A DNA stretch of 64,000 nucleotides from Agapetus fuscipes (GCA_951799405.1 OX637362.1:12944493-13008492), one strand, 5' to 3'. Shown: positions 20,480 to 30,675, numbered from the stretch's first letter. Notes: a model not told the origin generated them from the sequence alone. A program made the numbers and translations.

Positions 20480-20575
20480 TTTATAATTAGTTAACTTACT
20501 ATGAGAAGTAAAACCCAATAAAATGTGACCAGCACTTATTCTGTTTTACCTTTAAGGTGACGATGTGGATATGTT
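20480..20575. repeat. Right half of the 10661 MITE family
   Basis: CTTACTATGAGAAGTAAAAC, AATAAAATG, CAGCACTTATTCTGTTTTAC and CTTTAAGGT correspond to the sequence flanking the Jockey-type insertion. It shows what the uninterrupted site looks like. Confidence 0.7.
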
Positions 20576-20596
20576 GAGGTACACTTTTTGTGATTA

Positions 20597-20785
20597 GTTT
20601 TGTGTAGAGGAACCTACCTCTTCTGCCTGGCCAGAAACATGTATTAAAATCATCAATCAATAATCAAGTATTGTATATACTAATGAATTATTAATTAAAC
20701 ATTCCAAATGACATCTGTTGAACCACGATCAAAGTTATGGTCAAATAACTCAAGCAGGGATCGAACCAACGTTATTTTAAATCAA
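20597..20785 (-). mobile_element. S3 SINE-like copy
   Basis: The minus strand has GGTTCGATCCCTGCTTGAGT, then CTTTGATCGTGGTTCAACA and GGCCAGGCAGAAGAGG, in the S3 order. Confidence 0.7.
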
Positions 20786-20890
20786 GTTTACAAATTTTAC
20801 TTTCACTTTTATGGCTGGTGTTAATAATAAATAAATTACTTTTGTATTTTGTATTGTTTGTGTATTAACACTGTGAAAATTCATACTGTT

Positions 20891-21116
20891 ATAGTTTAAA
20901 AATTTTCAGGAATTCAAAAACACTGTTTATTTTCACATGAATATATTTAAAAAGATTACAATCTTTAGAGTAAGTTACTAACGTTTTCGACCTAGAAGAT
21001 GATGACCTTCTAGGTCGAAAACGTTAGTAACTTACTCTAAAGATTGTAATCTTTTTAAATATATTCATGTGAAAATAAACAGTGTTTTTGAATTCCTCAA
21101 AAAATTTTAAACTATA
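20891..21116. repeat. Palindrome with about 105-bp arms
   Basis: Left arm 20891-20998 and right arm 21007-21116 are near-perfect inverses around the spacer ATGATGAC. Both strands show a TGATGA, CCTTCTAGG stem and GAAAACGTT arrangement resembling a hammerhead core. The outer ends recall Penelope-like terminal structures. Confidence 0.75.
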
Positions 21117-21159
21117 AATTACTTTTGTGTTCTTTCGGGTTTGACCATGTTCCACTTGC

Positions 21160-21215
21160 AGCTCCCACATCTGCCGACGTTTCGCTTTTACGAGCAGAAA
21201 GCATCTTCAAGGCAA
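21160..21215 (-). other. Hammerhead-like motif, Penelope-type
   Basis: The minus strand reads TTGAAGATGCTTTCTGCTCG, then AAAAGCGAAACGTCGGC: a near-CTGAAGA core, a GCTTT/AAAGC stem and GAAACGTC. The first core base is T instead of C. Confidence 0.45.
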
Positions 21216-21219
21216 GTTT

Positions 21220-21767
21220 TCAAAGCGCGGTGGCGGTTTTCGTTGTATTGCAAATACGCTAGATAGATCAGCCACTTGATCTCTCTGCCAAAACATCGAA
21301 TTATGACTTAATGTCGATTTGAATTTTTCATTCTAAATTTAAACATCTCCGTTCGGACAGTTATCGTCAGCTGTTGCCCAAGATATCCAAAAGTGGATAA
21401 ATACACTTTGAATTTTTATCCTGAGACACATTTTTCTTAAGCGTTTTTTATTTTTTTTGCTCTGCCTGTGCTACATGCAAATTTAATGCAAATCGACGCG
21501 AAGCAAAGAAAGACAAAGGGAAAAGAAAGACGAGGAAAGTGCTGGCGGGAAGAGTGGATACTTTTTTTCCCCCCGATTAGCATATAAATTATGTGACTGC
21601 CTTTTAAGTATGAAAGTAAACTTTATCAGAGATTCCCCCCCCTCGCCCCTGCCAACGTTTTCAAGCGAATGTTGTACCTGTGTAGGTGGGATGGAGACGG
21701 CGTTGGAAAGAATTCAATCACGATTGTTTTTAATGTGTATTGAAAAATCTTTTTTTTTTCTTGTGTG
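21220..21767. other. No recognised feature
   Basis: Unmatched sequence with purine-rich and C-rich runs near 21505-21640. Confidence 0.35.
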
Positions 21768-22288
21768 TCTAAATCTAATCTAAATCTAAGCTGCAAAGAT
21801 AAATATCATTTAAGATTCATATTAAACGCATTCCCTCAAGTAGACATGCATAAGTTCGCGCTGACACATGCCGCATGTGGGCCTGCAATCTCAAATGAAC
21901 ATAAGCCCTGCTACATCCAGCTACTACAACCTCGCGCGGACAAACACTGAGGTCAGCTGCATCAAGAAGCAGCTGCTTGGACATCCCTGCAAGAAGGCCC
22001 CGCACTGTTTTTGGAGACGACTTGGAACGCTATTTCCACCTCACTGAGGGAACTGGATTCGGAGATACTATTTAAAAGAAGTCTCAAGACTCACCTCTTC
22101 GTCCAATCATACGGACAAGCGCCTTTGTAGTGACACACTGTCATAAAAGGCGCCATCCAAATTTTGTCTTATCTATCTAAACCCTGCAACTCTTGCCGAC
22201 CTTCTCTGAAACAGGGATGACATTGGCAAAGTGAGCCATTTTTTATAGTATGGGTGGTCAAACTCATACCAACCTATAAGTCAAGTAA
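21768..22288 (-). repeat. R260 copy split by an L2 fragment
   Basis: The first part is 21768-21911 and the second 22182-22288. They join at CCCTGC, which is present on both sides. A second small landmark remnant (CCAACCTATAAGTCTAGG) follows to about 22308. Confidence 0.85.
21912..22181 (+). mobile_element. L2/CR1-like LINE 3' end inserted in R260
   Basis: A frame encoding SLRELDSEILFKRSLKTHLF matches the C-terminus of L2/CR1 ORF2. It is followed by a tail GCGCCTTTGTAGTGACACAC and ATCT repeats. The direct repeat CCCTGC (21906-21911 and 22182-22187) marks the insertion. Confidence 0.8.
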
Positions 22289-22312
22289 TCCAACCTATAA
22301 GTCTAGGGATTA

Positions 22313-22800
22313 TTTAAATTAAGTTTTTTCATGATAAAAGAGCGCCGCACCATTTTTGTGTGTGTCACCTCAAGGGCCTTCCAAATCATGAATGAGGTAT
22401 TTTTAAAAAGTGCCGTTTCAGTGCTCCCTTAAAAATGCCAACAGATTTCGAAACCCTCACTCCGGGTGGCAGTCTGTTCCACTCCATCGGTCCCGCAAGC
22501 CGGAAAGCAAGATCCCCAAAATTAGTGCGTATTTGACAACGAGGCTGCATCTACCTGACAGCATCACTCCCCGCTTATCTCAGTGTCCGCCCCCTTACGC
22601 TCACCTCAACGGGGGAAAACATGTCTGCCAGATATGACGGAGCCATACCGCTTAAATACGGGCTTCAAATACCATCAAACACACACGGTAGACCACCCTC
22701 TCAGGAAAACGAAGTCAATGTAGCTCTTTTAACAGCGGAGTGATGTGAGAGAATGTGGGCATCCCGAAGATCAGTCCAGCGGCCTTTGAAAGTTTTATAC
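22313..22800 (-). pseudogene. L2/CR1-like ORF2 3' fragment
   Basis: On the minus strand MEWNRLPPGV, KSVGIFKGALKRHFLK and the tail CCCTTGAGGTGACACACACA match the better copy at 42478-43300. Frames are broken by several substitutions and indels. Confidence 0.75.
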
Positions 22801-23150
22801 TCTTTCAATCGGAATAAAACATTTATTAAATTATACATTTTTTTTTTCAATCTTTTCTTTGCTTAGTACATCAAAAGAAAGAATATGAACCGGAATTAGT
22901 TTATCTCGTTCATAGAGAAAGAGGAACTTTTCTCGTTCGCTCAAATTAATTAGCCAGTCCGTTTTTCCGTTTAAAGAAAGAAAAAAAAAGATACGCTTCT
23001 TTCTCCGAGCAACTTTTTTTTGGACATCCCTGTAATTGGCTTTTTTTATTTTATTTTTAAGACAGATAATCTCTGCAAAGCTTTAACGTTTGTTAGTTTA
23101 ATTTTTAATTTAGTTATTGAATTAAAAATATATTCTTCAGTTCATCCTCA
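22801..23150. other. No recognised feature
   Basis: AT-rich unmatched sequence with A and T runs. Confidence 0.35.
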
Positions 23151-23154
23151 GTCG

Positions 23155-23225
23155 TCGTGCAGAGAGGGTGTATCCTGAAGACGTTGGCTGCGTCGCCAAC
23201 AAAACGTTGATATTAATGTAAGTTA
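23155..23225 (+). other. Hammerhead-like motif, Penelope-type
   Basis: CCTGAAGACGTTGGCTGCG then TCGCCAACAAAACGTTGA gives the exact CTGAAGA core and a GTTGGC/GCCAAC stem. AAAAC replaces GAAAC. The motif order is as expected for ribozyme motifs in Penelope-like terminal repeats. Confidence 0.5.
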
Positions 23226-23246
23226 TATTATGAAGATTTGCCTAAT

Positions 23247-23506
23247 ATCTAATCTAATCTAATCTAAGTTGCAAAATATACGTTACATTAAAGATTCACA
23301 TTATATGCACTTTCACAAACAGACATGCACTAGTTCGCGCTTAAACATGCCGCATGTGGCCCTGCAATATAAAAACCCGAATCTCACATGGACATCCACC
23401 ATGCAAGTCTTGCCGACCTTCCCTGAAAACAGGGGTGACATTGGCAAAGTGAACCATTTTCTACAGCATGGATGGTCAGCCGTATACCAACCTATAAGTC
23501 AAGGAA
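23247..23506 (-). repeat. R260 copy, TTAGA tail
   Basis: TCTAATCTAATCTAATCTAA tail, full body, ends CCTATAAGTCAAGGAAC. Confidence 0.85.
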
Positions 23507-23895
23507 CTTATATAAAAATAAAAAATATTTACAAAAAAATATAAAACGTAAATATATAATATATATAAAGATCGAATCTTCTTAGTACTCTTAAAAAAAC
23601 ACATTTTCTCACAAGCATGATTAATATCTTTCAAATCAAATAAATAAAACAACAAAGACGAACTAGTTTGCCGTTTTTTATCAGATTTTATTTTGTTCTG
23701 TTAACATAACAAACGGCACTCTATTCATTATTGAGTAAGACGTCTGCATTGCGGGGAGAAAAAGCTGCCTTCAAAGCGGCTTCAAGTCATGATTAATTGC
23801 CGGGCATTTTCTTTTCCCTTTCAACCATCTGGCAGCTAGATTAACTGACTTATTAGGTCAGCGGTTTTCAAACGGTGCTCCCTTTGAGGTTGTAC

Positions 23896-24122
23896 AATCT
23901 ATAATCTAAGTTGCAAAGGTATATTAAATTTAAAAACTCATATCAAATGCATGCCCAGTGTAAGTTCGCGCTAAAAAATTCTGAATGTGTATTCACAAAT
24001 AAAAACCAAACCTCAAATAAACAAAAACCCTGCAACTTTGGCTTACCCTCCTGAAACAGGGGTGACATTGGCAAGGAGATGAATTTTTTACAGTATGGGT
24101 GGTCAGCCTCATACCAACCTTT
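23896..24122 (-). repeat. R260 copy, TTATAGA type
   Basis: Tail ATCTATAATCTAAG, body with small deletions around the CACAAACAGACACG segment, ends CATACCAACCTTTAA. Confidence 0.8.
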
Positions 24123-24196
24123 AATCCTCATACTAACGTTGTTAGTCCATATGCGGCATGTGTAATCGAAAACTTATACGTGTCGACTAATGGGAT

Positions 24197-24430
24197 TCTA
24201 ATCTCATCTAATCTAATCTAAGTTGCAAATATATGAAACATTGGCTCACGTGTAAGATCGCGCTTGCACATACCGCATGTGAACCTGCAACACAAAATCC
24301 CAAATCTCAAATGAACATACACCCTGAAACTTTTGCGGACCTTCCCTAAAACACGGGTGACATGGATAAAGTGAACCATTTTCTACAGCATGGGTGGTCA
24401 GCAGCATACCAATATATAAGTCAAGGAACA
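24197..24430 (-). repeat. R260 copy, internally deleted
   Basis: Tail TCTAATCTCATCTAATCTAA. The segment from ATTCATATTAAATGC to the Cys-rich bend is missing, and the copy ends TATAAGTCAAGGAAC. Confidence 0.8.
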
Positions 24431-24434
24431 TATA

Positions 24435-25140
24435 ATACAACGAGGATTGCATTTTAGATTATTGATATACATAAGACAAATAAGCACTAAGATGACGATT
24501 TGTAATATCGACGGTTAAAAGGCAGTAGAGCATAAGCGACGTTTTGGTGAAAAAAGAGTTTTGAATACTATCCTACTTAAAATCTTCCAGTCTTTCTAAT
24601 ACGCTAACTCCCATAGCTCTACGATGATTTTTTTGTTGTTTATGCCCAAGCAAACAACTGCGTCTCCTAAATAAAATATTTTATATCGATGATTGTAGCC
24701 TATTCAACTGACATTTTGGTTGGCCTGCATATAAGCTATTGCAGTAGTCTATTTTAGATACAACAAATGCATTTTCTAAAGCTTTCCTTGCTTCCATTGG
24801 TAGACAGTTATTGACAAGCTTGATTTGAAGAAAGGTATTTCAACGAGGAAACTTTGAAAGCCCTTCATTAGATCAACACAACGGGAAAATTAGCCGAGCA
24901 GAAAAATGGAATAACGCAATAGGCATTAGCACAATTTTGCTACTGGCAATCGATACAAAGTGAGGTGGATGAAATACTCCCTCCATTTTCCTCACTCATT
25001 ATTCTCGCTTTTCCTTCTACATTTTTCTTTATTATAGAAACAGATGATAAGCATCGGCTGGTCTTTATTGGCTTAAGCATTTTTTTTTTAACTCGTTTGC
25101 CAAATGCGACTTTTTGTGTTCCTTGGTAATTAGAAATGAT
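24435..25140. other. No recognised feature
   Basis: Unmatched. CATAGCTCTACGATGATTTT with TGCCCAAGCAAACAACTGCG (about 24614-24665) recurs at 26941-26992, so a low-copy repeat is present. Confidence 0.4.
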
Positions 25141-25141
25141 A

Positions 25142-25197
25142 AAAACGCAACTAAGCTAGACATGTAGTGTAACTTCTTGCCTGCGTTATCCCCGAAG
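25142..25197 (-). repeat. SINE2 3' end fragment
   Basis: ACGCAACTAAGCTAGACATG and CTTGCCTGCGTTATCCCCGA are the terminal about 55 bp of SINE2 on the minus strand. Confidence 0.7.
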
Positions 25198-25390
25198 GCA
25201 TGTGAACCTACCACATATAAACCCAAACCATGCTACATGTTAACCTACAACACATAAACCCAAATCTCAAATGGGCATACACCCTGCAACTCTTCCCGTC
25301 CTTCCCTGAACCAGGGGTGACATTGGCAAAGTGAACCAGCTTATACAGCATGGGTGGTCAGCCGCATACCAACCTTTAAGTCAAGGAAGC
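25198..25390 (-). repeat. R260 partial copy joined to SINE2
   Basis: CATGTGAACCTACCACATAT through CTTTAAGTCAAGGAAG is the landmark-side two thirds of R260. The tail side is replaced by SINE2 sequence. Confidence 0.75.
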
Positions 25391-25452
25391 ATACATAACA
25401 ATAAAAAACGACAGGTGTATGGTATATAACTAACTCTCTTAATGTTTTCTAT

Positions 25453-25942
25453 CGGTCCGTAGCTCAGTGGTAACATTTCGGACTCTAAATGGAAGGTTGT
25501 GGGTTCGAATCCCGGCGGAGCACAAAAAAATACCATTTATGATTTTAAATTTGCTCTTCGCTGGGTTGAAAAATTCATACACCTTTACCAATGACCGGTC
25601 ACCAAAGGTCCATCCAGCCTTACAGCAACTGGGTCTTGCTGGAGAATTGGCGCTTTGTAGCGATGACGACCAAGCTCGTAAAAAGGTCGATAGCTTAATT
25701 GGTAGAATGTTGGCATTCTACGCCGAGAGCAAGGATTCAATCTCAAGGTTTACTCAGCCTTTATAAGAAATGAGAACCAGCCCCCCGGGAGCTGGGAAGC
25801 CCCCATTTCAACTGAAAGTGGTTGGTGTAAGACGGGCCCCCTTACCCGTAAAAATTAATAGGTCCCGAATTGCCACATGCGAACCCTTCAGGGAAAGCGC
25901 AGGCAAGAAGTTACGCTATATGTGTAGCTTAGTTGCGTTTTT
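25453..25942 (+). mobile_element. SINE1-SINE2 composite, near full length
   Basis: SINE1 head: GGTCCGTAGCTCAGTGGTAA and B-box GGGTTCGAATCCC. The body passes through TTACAGCAACTGGGTCTTGC to the junction AGCTCGTAAAAAGGTCGATA. SINE2 follows, with its B box eroded, to GCTTAGTTGCGT and a T run. The best window example of the fused form. Confidence 0.85.
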
Positions 25943-26304
25943 TTGCGTGTTGTACTAAAAGGTAAGCAAATAACAAATTACTCTATTAAAAACATCAATT
26001 AAAATCAAAAAAACATTTTATTTTAATAGGTTGCCATCAAGGTGATTTATGCATGTTCTATTTATTTTATATACGGATCCCAAGTATAAAAAAAACATTT
26101 CGGAAATTCCTGCCGTGGTGTTAAAGTGTATGAAAACTAAATAACTCCCTAGGGGTGCTGTTGTATTACCTATACATTTTTATATTACCGCAACCGCTGA
26201 AAATTCACGCGGATGCAGTAAAACTAGTGCAAAATTTTGCGTTAATTCCCTTCGATCATAAGTATGAAAAAACAAAGTCATCACTCACTGCGAGTGCTGG
26301 CAAC

Positions 26305-26835
26305 CAGTCTGCAGTCTAGTGGTTAGCGCTTCAGACTCATGAATGGAAGATCGTGGGTTCGAATCTCGGCTGAGCACGAAAAATGTCTGACATGTATGTT
26401 TTTAAATATGCTTTTCGCTGGGTTGAAAAATTCATATACCTTTACCAAAGCATGGTCACCAAAGGTCCATCCAGCCTTACAGCAACTGGATATTGCTTGA
26501 GAAATTAAGTCTTATAACGACGACCAAGCTCGTAAAAGTCCGGTCGATAACTCAGTTGATGGAGAGCAAGAATTCGGTCCCCGCCGAGGTTATTTCCTAT
26601 TTCGGGGCTTATTTCAAACTCAAAATAATAACCGGCAAGGCTTACTCAACCTTCACAAAAAATTAGGCTCGCTCTCTTGAGAGCTGGAAAACTTCCACTT
26701 CAACCGAAGGGTTGGCGTGAGGTCGGCCTCCTTACCCGTAAAAATAAAGAATTCTCTAAAATTGCCACATGTGAACCCTTCGAGTATAACTCACGTCAGG
26801 AAATTGCACTATATGTGTAGCTTACTTGCATTTTT
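26305..26835 (+). mobile_element. SINE1-SINE2 composite, SINE2 head deleted
   Basis: SINE1 head TCTGCAGTCTAGTGGTTAGC and B-box GGGTTCGAATCTC, the junction AAAAGTCCGGTCGATAACTC, then a SINE2 with part of its tRNA-like region missing. Ends TGTGTAGCTTACTTGCA. Confidence 0.8.
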
Positions 26836-27129
26836 TGTGTGAATCTATTTAAATCAACTCACCACAATTTTCACTCAAACCACATTTGATCAATAATTAA
26901 TTATAATTGCTATTCTATTTGAAATTTTCCGCCCTTTCTACCATAGCTCTACGATGATTTTTGTGTTGTTAATGTCCAAGCAAACAACTGCGTTTTCAAA
27001 GTATGGTTTTGGTGTAACCGACAAAATTTTGGTCTTTTTTGTCCTAAAGGCGCTTGTGACTTAAAAAACGTAAAATCACATTATTTCAAATGCCAATAAA
27101 TGCCTTATTTTTTTTAATTTTATAGCTGT

Positions 27130-27440
27130 TTTGATTTTAACGATATGATAAAAATATGGAATATGGCCATATGGAGAGAATGAATGAGGAAAGACTGACG
27201 AAGAAAGTATATGTTGGTAGAATAGATGGATGTCGTGGTAGAGGAAGACCGAGAAAGGTATGGATGGACCAAATATCCGAAATTGCGAATGAATGGAATA
27301 TCCAGAGTCATAATAAAAGAAGAGCTTGTATGAAGAAGGTTATGACTCTGGAGGAAATGAAAGAAGTATATAAGGATAGAAAGAAATGGCGGTTGATCTG
27401 TGATGTTGGCGGCTGAGGTTTGTTAAAGTAAAATTGGTTT
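27130..27440 (+). pseudogene. RTEfam ORF2 C-terminal fragment
   Basis: An open stretch ending at 27414 encodes MERMNEERLTKKVYVGRID then CRGRGRPRKVWMDQISEIAN and KDRKKWRLICDVGG. It is 5'-truncated and lacks the reverse transcriptase. It is one of the cleaner copies. Confidence 0.75.
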
Positions 27441-27510
27441 TATGATTTAGTTTTTATGTCCATGTATATATTGTGATTTATTGTTTTTAAAAAATGTAAT
27501 TTGTCATGTA

Positions 27511-27770
27511 TGTTCCTTGACTTATAGGTTGTTATGCGGCTGACCACCCATAATGTAAAAATTGGTTCACTTTGCCAATGTCACCTCTGTTTCAGGGAAG
27601 GACGGCAAGAGTTGCAAGGCTTATGTTCATTTGAGATTGGGTTTTTATATTGTAGGTCCACATGCGGCATGTGTTAGCGCGAAATTATACATATCTGCTT
27701 GTGGGAATGCATTTAATATAAAACTTAAATGATAAATATCTTTGCAGCTTAGATTAGATTAGATTAGATA
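27511..27770 (+). repeat. R260 copy, TTAGA tail, full length
   Basis: TTCCTTGACTTATAGGTTGT at the left and TTAGATTAGATTAGATTAGA at the right. A good reference copy for the TTAGA subfamily. Confidence 0.9.
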
Positions 27771-27774
27771 AAAA

Positions 27775-28296
27775 TAAAAGGAAGGAGGTCTCTTTCAAAT
27801 GTTGCACTGTCCCTATATAATGGACTTCCGATAGAAATAAAGAGGGATATGAAAAATAAACAACAAAATGAAGCCTTTAGAGTCCTTTTACAATGATGCT
27901 GTACCAGTGAGATGATTTTGTTTATAGTTGAGTATTAGCCGCTAATTCTCTTCTGTCTTTGTTTGTTTCAGTAATTGTTATTTTATTAATATTTTTTGAA
28001 TTATAAATTATGGCTAGTTTTAGGTATTGTGAGAAAATTACATTATTTTACGTGATTGAGGGGAATTTAAGCAACATTTTATACTGCAGGTATTGCATCA
28101 AAACAAAAGCAACACCAATATTAATTAATATATACCCCTGACGTTCCATAACACAGTGAAAATTAATGATTTCAGGAGGAAAACTGCAATGAGATATACG
28201 AACGCGGTGGATAATCGTTGATGGCGCGCTGCAACGTGGACATGACGTAAGCCGATGGTAATTTAAAATTATTCGGTGACGCCAGATCAACATAGA
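27775..28296. other. No recognised feature
   Basis: Unmatched sequence. ATGGACTTCCGATAGAAATAAAG near 27820 is suggestive of a LINE fragment but too short to assign. Confidence 0.3.
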
Positions 28297-28323
28297 ACAC
28301 GCAACGCAACGCAACTAAGCTAC
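28297..28323 (-). mobile_element. SINE1-SINE2 composite, outer end of the three-level nest
   Basis: ACGCAACGCAACTAAGCTAC is the SINE2 3' end on the minus strand. The composite continues at 29211-29745 after an RTE insertion, with AACTAAGCTAC present on both sides (28313-28323 and 29211-29221). Confidence 0.85.
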
Positions 28324-28470
28324 TTCTTCTTCTTATTTTTGTGCCACTTCTACCGAAGATCGGCGATCATCATGGCTATTTTGACTTAAGATGCTGCGGC
28401 TTGAAACAGGTGCTTCTGCCGAAACACTGTCGCAGGTTTTTTAGCCACGATGTCCTTAGGATGGTCTTCT

Positions 28471-28587
28471 CAACGACTTTACCATGTTGAAAGCACCGGT
28501 TCCCATAGATCACCGAAGTTAAGCAACATTGGGCGAGGATAGTACTTGGATGGGTTACCGCTCAGGTACACCGCGTGTCGTTGGCAT
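28471..28587 (+). pseudogene. 5S rRNA-derived sequence
   Basis: CAACGAC at the left pairs with GTCGTTG at the right, as in 5S helix I. GAAAGCACCGGTTCCC, ATCACCGAAGTTAAGCAAC, AGTACTTGGATGGGTTACCG and ACACCGCGTG follow the animal 5S order, including the internal control region. Several departures in conserved loops argue that it is not a functional 5S gene. It has no T-run terminator at its end and continues straight into SINE1. Confidence 0.85.
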
Positions 28588-28894
28588 CTTGGACCGGTCC
28601 GTAGTCCAGTGGCAGCACTTCAGACTCGTAAATGGAAGGTTGTGGATTTGGATCCCGGCGGAGCGCAAAAATATACCATTTATATTTCGAATGTGCTCTT
28701 CGCTGAGTTGAAAAATTCATAAACCTTTACCAAAGACCACCGACCGGTCACTGAAAGGTCCATCAAACCTTACAACAACTGGGTCTTGCTTGAGAATTGG
28801 CGCTTTCTACAGTGACGACCAAGCTCGCAGAGGGCTCTTGAGGTGTGATACACACAAAAACAGCGCTCATCAAATTAATAATCTTATATTATTA
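28472..28894 (+). mobile_element. 5S-headed SINE1 with L2-type tail
   Basis: Order: 5S rRNA-like sequence (to 28587), tRNA-like SINE1 head (28593-28665), SINE1 body (to 28826), then an L2-like tail (28827-28894) ending in ATT repeats. TTCTC flanks the whole block (28467-28471 and 28895-28899). The interrupted RTE sequence continues across it as in the uninterrupted copy near 36515-36530. The block therefore appears to have inserted as one chimeric unit. Confidence 0.75.
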
Positions 28895-29210
28895 TTCTCC
28901 CCTCAATCTTACCCTGTGTGATAAGATAAAGGAGACGGTCCTTCTCATTTCTCAAAATGTGACCGAAGTACATCAGTTTTCTCTGCTTAATCGTTGGCTG
29001 CAGCTCCTTTGTAGTGCGCACACATTGGAGGACTTCTTCATTGGTGACTCGATCACGCCAAGAGATCCGAAGCATTTTTCGGTAGAGACACATCTCGAAC
29101 GCTTCAATTCGTCTCTTCAGTGCCTGCGTGAGCGTCTATTCCCCATACTATACAGAGCAATTGGGAAGACATAGCATCTCACTATGCGTTTCAGGGAGTT
29201 TAAGGCTCAA

Positions 29211-29745
29211 AACTAAGCTACAGAATATAAATAATTTAACTTCTAGCCTGCGCTATCTCCAAAGGGGTCGCATGTGGCGATTCGGGACTTATTTATTTTT
29301 ACGGGTAAGGGGGCCGACCTCACACCAACCACTTCGGTTAAAGAGGGGGTTTCCCATCTCTCGAAACGGCTGGTTCTCATTTATTGTGAAGGCTGAGTAT
29401 ACCTTGCCGGTATTAAACGGGAAATCATGTCCGACACCCTCGGTGGGGATCGAACCCTTGCACTAAGTACAGAATGCAAGCATTCTACCAACTGAGCTGT
29501 CGACCGAACTTTTTTCGAGCTTGATCGTCGCTACAAAGCGCCAATTCTCACGCAAGACCTAGTTGCTCTAAAGCTGGATGGACTTTTGGTTACCGATCAT
29601 TGGCAAAGGTTTATGATTTTTTCAACCCAGCATAGAGCACATTTGATAGTTTAAATGGTATATTTTTTGTGCTCCGCCGGGATTCAAACCCACAACCTTC
29701 CATTTAAGAGTCCCAAGTGTTGCAAATGGACTACGGACCAGTCTT
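29211..29745 (-). mobile_element. SINE1-SINE2 composite, main part
   Basis: After the duplicated AACTAAGCTAC the SINE2 body runs to its tRNA-like region (GGTTCGATCCCC on the minus strand). The SINE1 body then runs to a head ending near 29745 (GGTCCGTAGTCC). Confidence 0.85.
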
Positions 29746-29828
29746 ATGAACATATCGAACTATAAGAAACTAGCGGATATCAGAAATAATTCCGTATTCG
29801 AAACTGAAATCTTTTTCCAATACCCGTA

Positions 29829-30077
29829 TCTATAATCTAAGGTGCAAGGATATATTCATTTAAAGCTCTCAGATGCATGCCCAGAACAAACACGTGTAGT
29901 TTGCGCTTACAAATGCTGAATGTGTAGGTACTTAAAAAGAAAATCCAAAGCTCAAATGAACATAAGCCTTACATACAACTTTTGCCGACCTTCCCTGACA
30001 CAGGGGTGACATCGGCAAAGTGAACCATTTTTTACAGTATGGGTGGTCAGCCTCATGCCAACCTATAAGTCAAAGAA
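29829..30077 (-). repeat. R260 copy, TTATAGA type
   Basis: TCTATAATCTAAGGTGC tail, ATTTAAAGCTCTCAGATGC body variant, ends CCTATAAGTCAAAGAAAGG. Confidence 0.85.
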
Positions 30078-30079
30078 AG

Positions 30080-30670
30080 GAGTAACATTAGAAAAAAAGG
30101 AAAGGAGTATCTATATTTCAAATTTCATATTCATCAAATGTTGAGAGTAAAGTATGCGTTCTCAATGACATTCTTTCCCCATACAGATTCAACGGTAAAA
30201 AGCTCCATTGCGAAAAGCTCGCGCACTATGTACTCTATCGATATCCGAGTCATTAGGTGCATTAATCATAGAGCTCGGTACATCCATCACGTGACCTCTG
30301 CCACTGACAGTTCGCATCGCTGTAAAAGCCTGAAAAATAACCGAGCCTGAAAAATGTAGCGCGGCCTGAAAAAATCATCACAAACGGCAAAGTGGGCTGC
30401 AGGAAAGTATTCGAGAAACAAATTTAGCAGATCATTAGGCAATAATAAAAGGGTTCTGATTTTTTAGGATTTTTTTTTCAAGCCTGTGTCTGTAAAGCAG
30501 GGAAGACCAACTGAAAATTCAACTGCCCGAAAACATATATTTTAATTTTTTGTACTGCAGTTTCAAGTTTATTATATTTTCTATGGTTTGTGTATGAACA
30601 CTGTAAAAATTCACATCGTTTTATTTGTACATTTTTTAAGGAACAAGTTTATTTCTTACACAGCTCACAT
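30080..30670. other. Mostly unrecognised
   Basis: Unmatched sequence. Near 30583-30617 TGGTTTGTGTATGAACACTG resembles the Penelope-like terminal block at 20110-20140. Confidence 0.35.
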
Positions 30671-30675
30671 ACTTC

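Larger units (their letters stand above)
28324..29210 (-). mobile_element. RTE-type LINE 3' end, inserted in SINE2 and itself interrupted
   Basis: The minus strand from 29210 contains the frame MCLYRKMLRISWRDRVTNEE (29093 downward), KLMYFGHILRNEKDRLL and ITQGKIEG, a C-terminal region typical of RTE-type ORF2s. It ends in an AAG-rich tail at 28324. An 11-bp duplication AACTAAGCTAC flanks it. The insert at 28472-28894 splits it. A second copy is at 36243-36702. Confidence 0.85.

Noticed and set aside
25453..25530. Genuine tRNA genes at the many A/B-box matches
   Set aside because: The sequences do not close into a cloverleaf acceptor stem and each continues into a SINE body repeated elsewhere.
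28471..28587. A functional 5S rRNA gene
   Set aside because: Conserved-loop changes, no terminator, and insertion as part of a SINE within an RTE fragment all point to a retroposed derivative.
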